Origin: Ridgeia piscesae
Taxonomy: Eukaryota > Annelida > Polychaeta > Sabellida > Siboglinidae
NCBI GenBank assembly: GCA_025642075.2
Contig: JAODUO010000049.1
Coordinates: 568,501 to 632,500 of the forward strand
Direction of reading: 5' to 3'
Length of the DNA: 64,000 nucleotides
Positions 32,760 through 49,085 of this stretch are shown piece after piece. The notes beneath the pieces are model-generated. The model was not told the origin of the DNA. It did no database searches and was given only the letters and a program-made list of their open reading frames with translations. A program made the translations under genes and the position numbers. Within the stretch, counting starts at the first letter, position 1, and every line of letters starts with the position of its first letter.

Positions 32760-33535
32760 CGTGAGCGTAGGTGAGACGGACGAGAGACGACCGTGAGACG
32801 GACGTGCGACGGACGTGAAACGAACGTGAGAAGGACGAGACACGGACGAGAGACGGACGTGAGACGGACGTGAGACGGAAATGCGACGGACGTGAGACGG
32901 ACGTGAGACGGACGTGAGACGGACGTGAGACGGACGTGAGACAGACGTGAGACAGATGTGCGACAGGCGTGAGACAGACGTGATACAGACGTGAGACAGA
33001 CTTGAGACAGACGTGAGACGGACGAGAGACAGACGTGAGACAGACGTGAGACAGACGTGAGACGGACGTGAGACAGTCGTGAGACATACGTGACACGGAC
33101 GTGAGACAGACGTGAGACAGACGTGAGACAGACGTGAGACGGACGTGAGACGGACGTGAGACGGACGTGAGACGGACGTGAGACAGACGTGAGACATCCG
33201 TGAGACAGACGTGAGACGGCCCTGATACAGACGTGAGACATACGTGAGACGTACGTGAGAAAGACGTGAGACGGACGTGAGACGTGACGGACGTGAGACA
33301 TGAGACGTGAGACGGACGTGAGACATACGTGAGACGGATGTGAGACAGACGTGAGACGGCCCTGATACATACGTGAGACAGACGTGAGACAGAAGTGAGA
33401 CAGACGTGAGACGGACGTGAGACGGACGTGAGACGGACGTGAGACGGACGTGAGACAGACGTGAGACGGACGTGAGACGGACGTGAGACAGACGTGATAC
33501 GGACGTGAGACAGACGTGAAACGGACGTGAATGAA
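32760..33535. repeat. 11-bp minisatellite (GACGTGAGACG)n, about 70 copies
   Basis: The unit is GACGTGAGACG/GACGTGAGACA with single-base variants and a few slips. Because 11 is not a multiple of 3 and the unit lacks minus-strand stops, all three minus frames read the same SHVRLTSVSRP-type peptide. These overlapping frames are not genes. Confidence 0.95.
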
Positions 33536-36500
33536 ATCTTTTCGCAGTCATATAGCAAATACAGCTTATGTTATATGCAGATATCAGACCAAAATCTATC
33601 AAGCAGATTTAGTATGATGTAGCCATATTTCGAACGAGAAATCCACCATAGCCCCATTTACCAATGCAAACTGTCATGATACGGATTTGTTTTCGGGTCC
33701 AAAACTAAACAAATGGGCATAATTATGTAGTATAACCGGGAGCCGAGTTCAAGCCAGCAGGTGTAGTGCGGAGCGAATCATCACCAGGCACGAAAAAGGG
33801 AATGACTCATCGTTCGAGGAAGAGGCATAACCCCGATTAGGGACATCGGACCCAAAACGAAATCCCAGATTACGGGAAACAGACGGAGGCGCCCTCGGCG
33901 GAAAGACACCCTCGGGCGGTGTGGGACGATGACCGCTCCCATCGCCGGGGTGTCTCGGCACAGACTTCTCGGTCAACGGTCACCGGTCACAGCCGCTTTA
34001 CTGCTCGGCGGACAATGTATCGTTTACATTATACATTACACTGAAAATTGTTCCAAAATAAATCACACCGATTCGATTAGGCCTAGTGCGCGTAAACTTT
34101 CGCGGGCATGTCGTCCGTGTAAACACAAGACGGCGAACTCATGCGACGGACGGGAACACGTGTAAATGTTGCACTCGCAACAAACGACACGCAACGAGGA
34201 CTTTCAATCACAAATTGTAGACACAATAGCCCGTTGTTGTTTTTGCCGACGTTAACAGCGCCATACATGACATTGCCAACGCTGTTCGCTGGCGCTGCGG
34301 CGCCGACAATTTACATTCAAATACAACCAATCAATCAGTTTTCGCCGCGCTAGCGTCTCCGCGACACTGCGGTCGCCATCTTGTGAATCGAGGCGAGGCG
34401 CTGGCTGTGCATAACCGAGACAATTGTCATTATTATGGAGCACTGTTGCGCGAAAAAGTGTCAGCGAGTGTCAAGGTTGATACGTCGGGTTTAACTTGAA
34501 CGTTGGGCTAACAGACACCCTATACCGGCTGCGGTTTCGTGCCCCGGATGAAATCATCGAGGCAGCTGCGGGGTCGAGATCGGCAGTTATCAGCAGGACA
34601 GTTTATTAGCGGCCGCCGTGGCCTCGTTTGACGGGACTGTGCGGTCTGTTAGCGTATGTTTACACGCGCGCAAATAAAGTGTGACTCAGAGACCGCAACA
34701 GAAACGGGCACAGGTGTTTCACGGCTAATGTAAAGCGGCGACTCTTAGCATAAACGTTGTGGACCAGCGACGTGATTCATGATTAGCCATGTGAGGCGAC
34801 CTTGTTCTCTAGGCTAGATTACGAGCAATAGTTTATGTAACTACTACGATATTACTATACTCCTAATACGAACACACCGCAGGCGTGCCCACGCGGTCAT
34901 AAACTCGATAGATGTAATACAAATTAGGGTCAGTCACAATATACCGCTACTAAACGACTTAGATCTATGTCTTTTGAATTGTACGCGACAATAGCCCCTA
35001 AAGAGTGACTTGAGTGGGTTTAATTGTAGGCCCTACTCATGAATGTGTCACACTGACCAATGGCCGTGGTCCCGGTATACCCGTCAACATGTTGTCTTGA
35101 GGGTAAAACGGGACAACCCCGCGTCTTAAAAGCTCTAGACCTAACCAAGACTAACTATTCAGTTCGGCGTTTTTGTTCTTTCTTATTTCAAATTCAATTT
35201 GCGAAATAACAAACGTCCGGTATTCACTAGGACGTAATAAATTTAGCGTTTTGTTTATGTGGTTTACATGACATAACGTCACTTATTTAACGTATGTGCC
35301 GATTGTAATTGAAACCACTCGCTGTCAGAATTATAGTTTTTACGTGAATATGAGATATGATTATGCAAATGTTTCTGTATTAATATTGTGAACGTTCCTT
35401 TCACTCTAGAAAAACACTTGCTCGACGTTTCAGTGGTTTCAATAGTAATTATAGGCTGGGCAGTTAATTGTTTAAATGGATCACACGTTATGAGCGTAGT
35501 GATATATACATCAATGCGACTATTCGAAACAAACTAACCAACCACCTGCTTACCAAACCGACAGCGGTCATTGGCTAAACGATTCACACACCATCTGTTT
35601 GAACGTCAAATAATCCGGTTTGCTGTGCCTAAATCAACCGAGGAACAAGCTATAACAACAAGGGCGATTTCTCATTTTCCCGCAACTGAAAGTCGTTGTG
35701 TAAGCAACATTTCTCAGGGCTGATCAAACTGGTGCATACAACAGCGTGTGACACTCGACAAATCATACGTGATGTTTTTCAACTTTCCCCACATCCGGTG
35801 TGCCACATTCGCACAAAGACCGGCCTTTTGCATTTCCCACGGATCATCCAGATGTACATACGAGGACCCTGACAGCGACAGAGACAGTTGCGTGACAGGT
35901 TTTGACTTCCGCCTGTTTTATGCGTATCCGTAGATCGTAGCCACTCGGCAGACGAATGACGGAATATCGCATTTATAGTTTAATGCCGTAACACTGTATT
36001 AGTGTTACGTTATCTTACGCAACGCTGCATATATGCTGCTCAGGTGGTGTTAGTTGTTACACTTCTGTTTGATCTTAAAGGCCATGATGATGTTGGCCAT
36101 ACAAGTTGTTCTCGATTTTTTGTAGTGCGTGTTACTGATTATATATTACATATATGTTGTTATTATGCTAGTTGTAACGACAGACGAGGCAGACGAAAAA
36201 CAACAGCCACGTAGACAGACAATGTTCACGCAAGAATAGGGAACGAGGTGTTGGTTGTAAAGGTAATAATGTAATAAGCATAACACATGGTAGATTGGTT
36301 GGACCGGAATAGGGGGTCCATTTATCACATAGTTGTATAGCGAACTATTCCAGTTTCAGTGGTCTAAAATATAGGCATGGTTAACTAATGTCTAGACATT
36401 TACAAACAAAGTATTCTAGAAGAACAATTGTAACAACAAAATTGTCGAAGCGATGTAAAACAGTGAAATGGTTATTGTAGATGTGTGCCAGTGTAAGGTT

Positions 36501-37265
36501 TGGACAATAAATGTTTTATACTGTGTACACCGATTAACCACTCCTAGTCCACACAGCATATTGAAAAGTATTTATTTCACAGGGGTCCATCTGCAACGTC
36601 ACGCCAAATGACGTCCAGTCCATTTAAAACGGGGGTCCATGTACAACATTCCATGTAAAAAATCTCACCAGTCGTCAGAAAGGAGATGATGATAGCAATG
36701 ATTGCATTATTTGTAGCGTTATACACCACTGTATAGTTCTACATGTTGCTGGCTTCTTGCTGTGGCTCTGACTCAGCGCTGAAAAAACACGTAATCGCGT
36801 CAGATAAAGATTCGTCGTTTACACTTTAAGCGATGTCATACGACGAATGTGACTCGAATAAGATCGTCAAACCGAGACGAAAACACAGCTGCGAAAACGG
36901 ACACCACCGCCACTAATACGCCCGGACGTGTGCGCCCAACCAGTGCCGGTCTGTCAATCTCTCGGCCAGCGGAAGTGCCCTACTTCCGCGGCTAGTTACC
37001 CCGCCCCGGCGACACGTAATGCTCCGCGGGGTTTTTGTGTTTGACTGCGGGTATTCCCCGCGCCTGACTGAGTTTGCCGTTGTGGCGCACGGGAAGTCCA
37101 TAGAGAACGAGCCGGCATATTGATGAAGTACGCTAAATAAATTAACTTTTCCCACATAAGTGAGTTAAACCGACCCGACCCTGTCGTCTACTGTCATTTA
37201 TTCCGACAGCTCCGACGACGGTGACTTCCGGGTCAGAGGTCAATGTAAAAAGTTCATTGTTTATC
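33536..37265. other. No gene recognised
   Basis: Mixed DNA with a GC-richer patch near 33,800-34,650. Frames at 33,749-33,976 and 35,748-35,933 show no domain or splice support. Confidence 0.5.
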
Positions 37266-40204
<2,939 letters not shown>

Positions 40205-41764
40205 ACAAACCCAACAAATGGTAGAGCAATATTATAATGATAATTGTTATTTGGTGGGCACACATGAGGTAAATCAGGATCAAGTCGACATGCTTAAATC
40301 CAATCTTCGTAAAAATAAATCACCGGGACTCGATGGTATAACTGCTGAATATCTTATTTATGGCAAATCCTCGTTACTGTGTTCACTGCTTACATCACTA
40401 TACACTGTTATACTATCCAGGGCATGCGTACCTACATTATTCACCACTGGTTTAATTGTTCCCATACTAAAGAAATCTACACTGAACCCGAACATTCCAC
40501 AAAATTATCGGCCAATTACTCTAAGCTCTATACATACTGAGATGGTAGAAGCACTGATCTGACCAGATACTGATTTATTTGACACTCAGTTTGGATTTCA
40601 CGAGAACCGAGGTACAGCATTTGCATGCAACTTACTAAATGATATTAGTACATCTTATTTTAAATCGCAAAACGGCCCTGTGTTCTTAGCCGCCCCTGTT
40701 GCAGAAACATGTTTTGATTCTATATGTCACTTGTCACTTTTTCTAAAGTTAATCCATGTTGTACCTGTACACGAGTGGTTACTATTATATAACTAGTATA
40801 ATAAGCTGAATGTTGTAGTCAAATGGAATGGTTCATACAGTAAATCGTTTTGTGTAACACGTGGTACACGACAAGGAAGCGTTCTCTCGCCGTATCTGTT
40901 TAAAATTTCTATTTATCAACTATTACTAGACTTGAATAACTGTGACGCAGACGTCAGAATAAGTCATACACTGCATAAATATATGGCTTATGCCGACGAT
41001 ATTACCTTATTCTCAACAAATGTTCAAGATCTACATAACCGAATTGATGTATATGTTGCATATAGTAAAAGTGGAGATTCAAATTTGCGGTTGAAAAATC
41101 GAAATGCGTGATTGTTGGAAAGTGTTCGTTATACCAAGACCCAGAGTCGAGGCTTGGTGACAAATGTCTGTGTAATGAAGGATCGCTTAATATACTTGGT
41201 AATGTGTTTACTCTTGGTGGTAATAATGCCAGCCATGTCACCAACAGATTAAAAAAATGCAGACAGTCATTTTATGGGCTTGGTAATGTCGGTATGTTAT
41301 AACCAGGAGCCACTCCTGGTGTTCAAGCGTATCTTTATAAATGTATATGTCAACCCACGTTAACATACGGTTTAGAATGCATGAGCAGCACCGCCATCCA
41401 AATGCGTCGACTTGAATCTGTACAGGGTAGATTAATTAAACACAGTCTTGGATTAAGTAAACTATCACACAACACAGCCTTACTCAAAGCACTAATTATT
41501 GAAAAGATCGAAGATATTGTAAATAGAAATGTGTTATCCTTGTGTAATAGAACATTTAAACCTGAAAGTCCAGCGCGTCGACTGATGCAGCACTTAATGT
41601 CTCGTTTTATATTTTATGGTGAAACGGTACCTGCAACCCTGCTGGACAGGGTGGTATCTATGGGCGAGTCACCAACTAAACGAACCTTTAATTCTCAACA
41701 TATACCCGATACTAATGTGTCAAACAATGATGGTCTTGTTGACTCGATTAGACACCTCTCTTAG
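40205..41764 (+). mobile_element. Degenerate non-LTR retrotransposon, reverse-transcriptase region
   Basis: Plus-strand frames show RT-family motifs in order: LRKNKSPGLDGITAEYL (40,300s), NIPQNYRPITLSSI (40,490s), QFGFHENRGTAFAC (40,590s), TRGTRQGSVLSPYLF (40,860s) and the catalytic YADD (40989-41000). A C-terminal region follows (41,100-41,764). In-frame stops after 40,560, near 40,790 and at about 41,109, plus at least one frameshift, make it a pseudogene. The endonuclease half is absent from the 5' side. The role was reverse transcription in target-primed retrotransposition. I cannot place the clade. Confidence 0.85.
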
Positions 41765-42765
41765 ACAAATGTTACTGCATACATTTTGACACTTTAACTA
41801 ACAACTTTCCCTTAAGGTTTCTTTTCATAAAGAACATCGCGTGAAACTAAACAACCATTGTTATGGTTTCACGGAGTTTGCTAAGGCATCTGGATATATC
41901 AGTTGATACGTCGAGGTTGCTTAGCAAACTACATCAAGCGGTCAACAAAATGGCTGCCGGAACACGTAGTTTTCGTCGCATGTGAAGTAGAAGCTGACAC
42001 AATAAGCTTATGTTAATAACATAGCAACATGAATGTTATTTGACAATTCTACAATATCACGACTAGGAGTTTTTGACGGATGTGAATCTCATTTTCTACC
42101 CGACCGAGTTTTCTAATATTATTTTGGTAAATATTGCTGTCACGACGGTGACGTGTTAACTGCCAAACTACAGGGACGGACATTTTTACTAGCAATACAA
42201 ATGAAAGAACAATTATTATTTTTATTGTGTTCTCAAAAAGGAGTTATACAAAATCGACCATGTATAGGAAGACATTGTGAGATCGCGAACGTAACACCGT
42301 CTATATAGTGTGCACGGAACACCCTAGCTGTTGACTATCACATTATCGTCATGGTGACGTTTTTGTCAACTAATAAGCATAGCTGTAACTGAGAAGAAAA
42401 TAAAAAAAATTCGTCACAACCATTGCCAACACATCATTGCTATTTTGATGAAACACCATACAAATCACATACCCCACGTTCTGTTACGACGCGTGGATGC
42501 GGGGAGTCCATCAATATTCACTACCAAAATAGTCCTGTTTGTCTGTACCCATGTGTGCTATTAAAAGGTAATTATATTCATGAAAGTTAAAATTACCTGT
42601 GTTCTAATCGCTAATGCACAAACAAGACTGCAAGCTCGCATATACGTAATCCGCCAGCCATTTACACTGTCGGGATCAATATTGACAGATGTCATATTTA
42701 ATTTGACGACTTAACGTTGCTGCTTGGTATTTACACAAATCTCTCCGTCTTTCTTCAGTACGTTT

Positions 42766-42768
<3 letters not shown>
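41765..42768. other. Possible old dispersed repeat; no gene
   Basis: 41918-41985 resembles 63807-63880 (shared AAAATGGCTGCC and a TAGCAAAC-like segment). 42412-42530 resembles 24592-24710 (GTCACAACC.TTGCCAA, then CAT.GATATTTAC-like). Confidence 0.35.
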
Positions 42769-42820
<52 letters not shown>

Positions 42821-42823
42821 CTC

Positions 42824-42854
<31 letters not shown>

Positions 42855-42856
42855 GC
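42769..42856. repeat. (CT)n microsatellite
   Basis: Pure CT with two CCTCT slips. Confidence 0.97.
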
Positions 42857-42961
42857 CTGTTGTGTACAGTCAATAATTACACATTTCCGATTACTGTACA
42901 TCAGTTCTCTTGTGCCCGAGAAAGCTACGGTACTGCCGGTAGCTTTGTTCGTTGCTGACGT

Positions 42962-43200
42962 AAAGGCAAGTTCTTATACAGCGCAGTATCCAGTCCTCAG
43001 GACCGTTCAAAGCACTTTACACTTTACTTCCCTGACAGACCTGTTCACTCAGACATCATCTCGGCTTCTCTGGGAAGCATCCAGCCATATGCTACAATTA
43101 ATGCACGAAGGCTGCTCGTACACATATCCACCACTGTCTACAGCCAGGTACTCATTTATACAACTGAGTGAACTGGAGCAATGTAGAGTGAAAAACCTAT
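42962..43200 (-). mobile_element. tRNA-SINE, 5'-truncated copy
   Basis: It begins with the tail (GGCAAGTTCTTATACAGCGC) and runs through GGGAAGCATCCAGCC and CAGGTACTCATTTATACAAC to the central domain, ending near GAAAAACCTATGG before the tRNA-like head. The same family as 29230-29560. Confidence 0.85.
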
Positions 43201-46165
43201 GGTAGCTTGCCTTATAGTTGTGAGATGTGTATCGTTGTAAATGTCACGACCTCTACGAAACAGGATCTGCCTGTGTGACATAACATTGTCAGTGGCATTA
43301 ATATTATTAATAATATATGGATTTTTGCAATTCTTCCAAGTTTACCACGCTGAAAAAGACAAGAAGGCAATAACGAACGGCAAATTTAATATCGGTTTGG
43401 CGACATCATGCGGAGTTTAACAGTTGCTCTAAAATACTATGTTGTATATACGTTGTCACACGCTTTCCGGTGTACGTTTTTATATAATGATCTTTTATGT
43501 TTTTGTAGTGTCAACATGCGGATTATGCTACTTCGTACTTAAAATAAAATAAATGTACATGTAAGATGCATGGGTATCTGGATGTTTCTACTGTTAGGTT
43601 TCCCGCGCTCATTATAAAGTAAGCGCGCGAATTTGGATCGACCACAATATTAGCAAATAAAAACAGTACGTGCAGTGACACCATTCTGACGTTGGATTGC
43701 GACATAATATGGTGCAACATCGTCGACGTTGAGTTATTATTGGATATTGCGGTTTCTGCTCGTCTCGTAGATGGGTTAATGAATGGCGATGGGAGCGGCA
43801 CGAGTGACCCGGATGTAAAATGAAAACAATCTTGTTCGATGGTGGTGTCAGACGTTTTCGAAGAATGTTTATATTCGTCACAATGCTCTTGCATAAATGC
43901 ATAAAATATAATTAATGTGGGCGCGTTAAATGTCGTCGTGTCGTGTCAAATGGCACTTTGACCTGACGACTGACTTGCGAAAAAAGTGTCCCGTCTTCGA
44001 CCTTACTAAATTTGAACAGATACATGGAAAGAGTAATTGTGTGTTGAAAGGTGCAACTCGTACAATTACATTATTGATAGCGTCGCTTATTAAATCGCAA
44101 TTTCACAAAAGTCTTACTTTACAATCCACTATTCAGTGCATGAATGGATGCTTGGCTATTTGGGTTTGAAAGTATAATTCTTACACTGAGCTTGTGACAC
44201 AGTGTTCTTTTAAATAAACTGAATACAGTCACAATACGAATCAACAATCGTATGTAATCCACTCGAATAAAAACATATGTCGACGTTGTTGTGAGTAGCA
44301 GTCCTGTTGTTTGCATTTGTGCTATAAATGTATACTTTTCTATAAGCCATTATAGTCCTCTGTAAACATGATACTTCCATATACTTACACATTATATTTA
44401 CATTTTTCTTTTGGTCATTAAAACACATATACCGGCCTCAGAAACATGTACTTGACAATTGTTGTCTGTGCCTGTGGTTCCATTGTCCGACTTCCAGGTC
44501 ACTTCCGGTGGCGCGCGCGAATGAAGTTCTGGTCTTGGTTCTTTCTTTCTACTTCGGGCGCCGGAGTAACACAATTTCCCCTAGGCAGCTTTCTCCCGAA
44601 AAAATGCCTTAGGATATTTTCGATCGCAAAGAATGGTGAAGATATTTGAGTGTTTTGTTCTTGAAGTAGCGGATTCTGATTAGTTCAGGATTATTTTAGA
44701 CGTGAAATGAATCACCTGATCGAAATAATAATCTTGTTTTAGATTAGTAGTGTGTCAAACGTTTATTTGCAGGTCACGTGTTACATTTGTTATTAAACTT
44801 CGATAAAAATGCGAGTTAATCATGCTTAACAAAAGTATGCTTTTATTTAAATCCACTATATAAAAATGAAGTAAATATAGAATAAAAGGTACAATGGCGA
44901 GAAATTGTAAACGTCGAAGACATGTAGTGATATACTCACACTTGGAATAATGCAGTCTGGTGGAGTGTGCGAATGTGTGGCAATTGCACGTCGTGTAACG
45001 TAGGTTACACGCATTGACGCTATGCTCGCATGTCATCTATACGTCATTGTGGAATGACGTCATTGTAGCACACACAGTCGTAAGACAAACCTTGTTAATG
45101 GTTTTAACAGGGCTGATCTTATTGCTGCTTGCATTATTTTATTCCTTCAAATTTGTTATATAGAGTACGTAATTTATTTAAAAAAAATACATAATCATAT
45201 TTATGCTTGTTCTTACTATATTTTAATATTCGAACTACGTCAGAAACATGATCTACAACATTCTAGAAACAAAACTAATTAACACATATACTGTACAACA
45301 GTACAAGTGATATTTAGAAACCGTTATAGCAGCAGAGCATACTAGTTAATATGAATACATAAATATATTCAAATAATCTATAACAATTCAGTATACAAAT
45401 GTGCAATGGGTATGATATATTCAGTATAAATGCACAATGGAATTTTTTTGTATTTTGTAAACCAATGAAAATATGATAAACCTACAAACTTGAGATACGT
45501 AAATAATTATGCAATTTTGATCGATTATAGAGTGCAACTGCGACAAGCATAATACTTACTAAACCGTTACACATAACAAATTGAGGAAGACCCGTTTTAT
45601 CAACGTCAACGCCGACATAATGAATAAAATAAAAATTAAACAAGCAAGAGTATCCATTTGAATATCATTCGACATCTTCCAGAAGAGTGATAAAAAGATA
45701 AAACAAACTGAGATGGATTACCACGGACAATTTTCAGCAGTGTTGGAAAAGTGCTAAGAAACTGAATCTTCTGTTGAAGACGATACTTCTTTAAATGCTA
45801 CGCGTAGTCTACTTTGATTTATATTGCCGAAACATGACCAATTTCAAATATGTTTTGAACAGAAAGCGGAAGTGTTCGAGTGTGAGGATAACATTGAGTC
45901 TGTCACTTAATTTGTGACAAATCGGGAAATTCCTTTGTGGGCTTAAATAAAAAGAGATATGTTTCGCAAAACAATCTTGGTCGCATTCGCAGACCCGAAA
46001 ATAGTTTGGCTGACATATGCTGACCAACGTCGGATGTTGCAATATAGGAGTGGTCACGGACCTTCCCACGGGAGATATCGCCGCGTGAGGATGATCAACG
46101 AGGGCAACGTCAGATGGTGTTTATATAGAAACTGATGCATACATATTTTGCATTGCGGTACAAAG

Positions 46166-46226
<61 letters not shown>

Positions 46227-46358
46227 TGCGTGTGTGTGTGTGAGTGAGTGAGTGTGTATGTGTGTGTATATACCGAAGATGGCTTAATTATCAATCAAGC
46301 GCGATTTCAGGACAATGCACAATGTAATAATTATGTTTTATTACGAGAGTTGTTCTTG

Positions 46359-46415
<57 letters not shown>

Positions 46416-47824
46416 TATCTACGGGTTATAGATGATGCAGTATATATTCTTAGGTACGTTCTTAGTACTTACATTTGAAAGGTGTCAAGTTTTAAAAGGG
46501 TATATATTCATTTTAGCGGAAGTGGCATCGTATTGAATGATTCCCACCCTGGAGGCAAACCGTTTGGACGTGGGCATTTTAAGTATAACATATTTATTTC
46601 CGTTACCTATTGTATTTTTCTCGTATTTCGCATTCAGCATTTATACCACTACTACCAACAGATTTCTTCTATACATCGACGACCTTATCTCAGTTTCCCA
46701 CGGCTGTTTACCACGCATGCGGTAAGCTGTCAGCAGCTTACCGCATGTTTTGTTTCTATTGCATCCATAACTTAACGAGATAGACACATTGATACGCAAC
46801 TCCATCTGGCTTATCTAGAAGTTACTATTTTGGCCCCCACCGCGAGACAAGGATAAAAGAAGGGGGAGGGGCTTTTTACACCCGGTTCTACTTTCTCTTT
46901 ATGAAAACAGACGATACTTAAAGTGTTGCAATGACTTGCATGGTACATATGTCCGGCATAAACATATGTCCGGGCATATTCTAGGGTAACAAATACAACC
47001 AGAGGGGATGGGTGTCCTAAGACAAACATGACTACACGCTAACGTTCACGACGCCTTGTCAGATTGCTCAATACCGCCTGCAGAAGATAAACATGATTTG
47101 CTGAGAGAACGCATCAGGGGGTCGGTGTGGCCACAGGGTAATTGAAGTCGGAGCCGCGAGTCGGTTTTTATTACCATCAAAGATAGCGATTGTCGCTCGT
47201 TTTCGTCGTTGGAAAACGCAAAAAGCGCCGGTGTCTTGTGCCGGTTATTTAGGACGTCGTGGGGTGTCGACTTGAAAGGAACCAGAAGAGGTGACGCCAC
47301 GGACGGTCAAGGGAGGCGTCTGCCGAGTGACGGGTGCGTAGATGGCTTTAGTCATCATCATCTCTTTTCGACCGAAGACGAAGCATCGATGTGCCACATT
47401 GTAGAATTTTTTTTAAACAAAACACTTGAACACATTATACGTGTTTATATTTTAAAATAAGTGTTTATTTTTAAACACATCTTTGAAAAACGTGTTTTAT
47501 GACATACGTTTATTATTGACGTTTTCTTTTAAACACATTGTGGAATGTATTCCATGTTAATCTACATGATTGATGATAAGCTATAAGCAATATACATATC
47601 ATTTGTGTAACAAGTTCTGCAACTTACAGCGTGTCGTATGCATATTTGCATTACTTAGGAGTTTTTGCAGTCAGTAGTGTGGAATTTTTTTTTTTTAAAC
47701 ACTGGTAGTTAATAGGCCAGACCATGGGACGGACCATTTCACTAACGTTGATAAGATCTCTTAAATCCGACTTTACACTTCTTGAACCTTAACTATGATC
47801 TTGAATACTTCTCAACTGTCAAAA
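43201..47824. other. No gene recognised; small repeats
   Basis: (GT)n with GTGC and GAGT variants lies at about 46,167-46,268, (TA)n at 46362-46412, and a perfect hairpin at 46716-46747. Frames at 43,523-43,894, 44,755-45,036 and 45,809-46,069 show no domain. Confidence 0.5.
46716..46747. repeat. Perfect hairpin, 14-bp arms, 4-nt loop
   Basis: CATGCGGTAAGCTG at 46716-46729 pairs with CAGCTTACCGCATG at 46734-46747 around TCAG. No T-run follows and no terminator role is implied in a eukaryote. Confidence 0.9.
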
Positions 47825-49085
47825 CCACGACTAGCCAGGGGGACGTTGTCACTGGTGTATCATGGAAATAGTATCAACACCACGACCCGCCAGGGGGACG
47901 TTGTCACTGGTGTATCGTGGAAATAGTGTCAACACCACGACCCGCCAGGGGGACGTTGTCACTGGTGTATCGTGGAAATAGTGTCCACACCACGACCCAC
48001 CAAGGGGACGTTGTCACTGGTGTATCGTGGAAATAGTGTCCACACCACGACCCGCCAGGGGACGTTGTCACTGGTGTATCGTGGAAATAGTGTCCACACC
48101 ACGACCCGCCAGGGGGACGTTGTCACTGGTGTATCGTGGAAATAGTGTCCACACCACGACCCACCAGGGGGACGTTGTCACTGGTGTATCGTGGAAATAG
48201 TGTCCACACCACAACCCGCCAGGGGGACGTTGTCACTAGTGTATCGTGGAAATAGTGTCCACACCACGACCCACCAGGGGGACGTTGTCACTGGTGTATC
48301 ATGGAAATAGTGTTCACATCACAACCCGCCAGGGGGACGTTGTCACTAGTGTATCGTGGAAATAGTGTTCACACCACGACCCGCCAGGGGGACGTTGTCA
48401 CTGGTGTATCATGGAAATAGTGTCAACACCACGAACCGCCAGGGGGACGTTGTCACTGGTGTATCATGGAAATAGTCTCAACACCACGACCCGCCAGGGG
48501 GACGTTGTCACTGGTGTATCATGGAAGTAGTGTCAACACCACGACCCGCCAGGGGGACGTTGTCACTGGTGTATCATGGAAATAGTCTCAACACCACGCC
48601 CCGCCAGGGGGATGTTGTCACTGGTGTATCATGGAAATAGTCTCAACACCACGACCCGCCAGAGGGACGTCGTCACTAGTGTATCATGGAAATAGTGTCA
48701 ACACCACGACCCGCCAGGGGGACGTTGTCACTGGTGTATCATGGAAATAGTCTCAACACCACGCCCCGCCAGGGGGATGTTGTCACTGGTGTATCATGGA
48801 AATAGTCTCAACACCACGACCCGCCAGGGGGACGTCGTCACTAGTGTATCATGGAAATAATGTCAACACCACGACCCGCCAGGGGGATGTTGTCACTGGT
48901 GTATCATGGAAATAGTATCAACACCACGACCCGCCAAGGGGACGTTGTCACTGGTGTATCATGGAAATAGTGTCAACACCACGACCCGCCAGGGGGATGT
49001 TGTCACTGGTGTATCATGGAAATAGTCTCAACACCACAACCCGCCAGGGGGACGTTGTCACTGGTGTATCATGGAGATAGTTCAT
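47825..49085. repeat. 55-bp minisatellite, about 23 copies, with 165-bp higher-order unit
   Basis: The unit contains CACCACGACCCGCCAGGGGG, then ACGTTGTCACTGGTGTATC and ATGGAAATAGT. The first half favours GTGTCCACACC with ATCGTGG; the second half favours GTCTCAACACC with ATCATGG. A three-unit block repeats at about 48,590 and 48,755 (165 bp apart) with shared variants (CGCCCCGCC, GGATG, CGTCGTCACTAG). Confidence 0.97.

Noticed and set aside
32399..33602. Three long minus-strand open frames (276-349 aa)
   Set aside because: They are translations of an 11-bp tandem repeat in all three frames and of the adjacent GGGAGA array. There is no start context, splice support or domain.
47825..49085. CRISPR-like array
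   Set aside because: Continuous 55-bp monomers without unique spacers.
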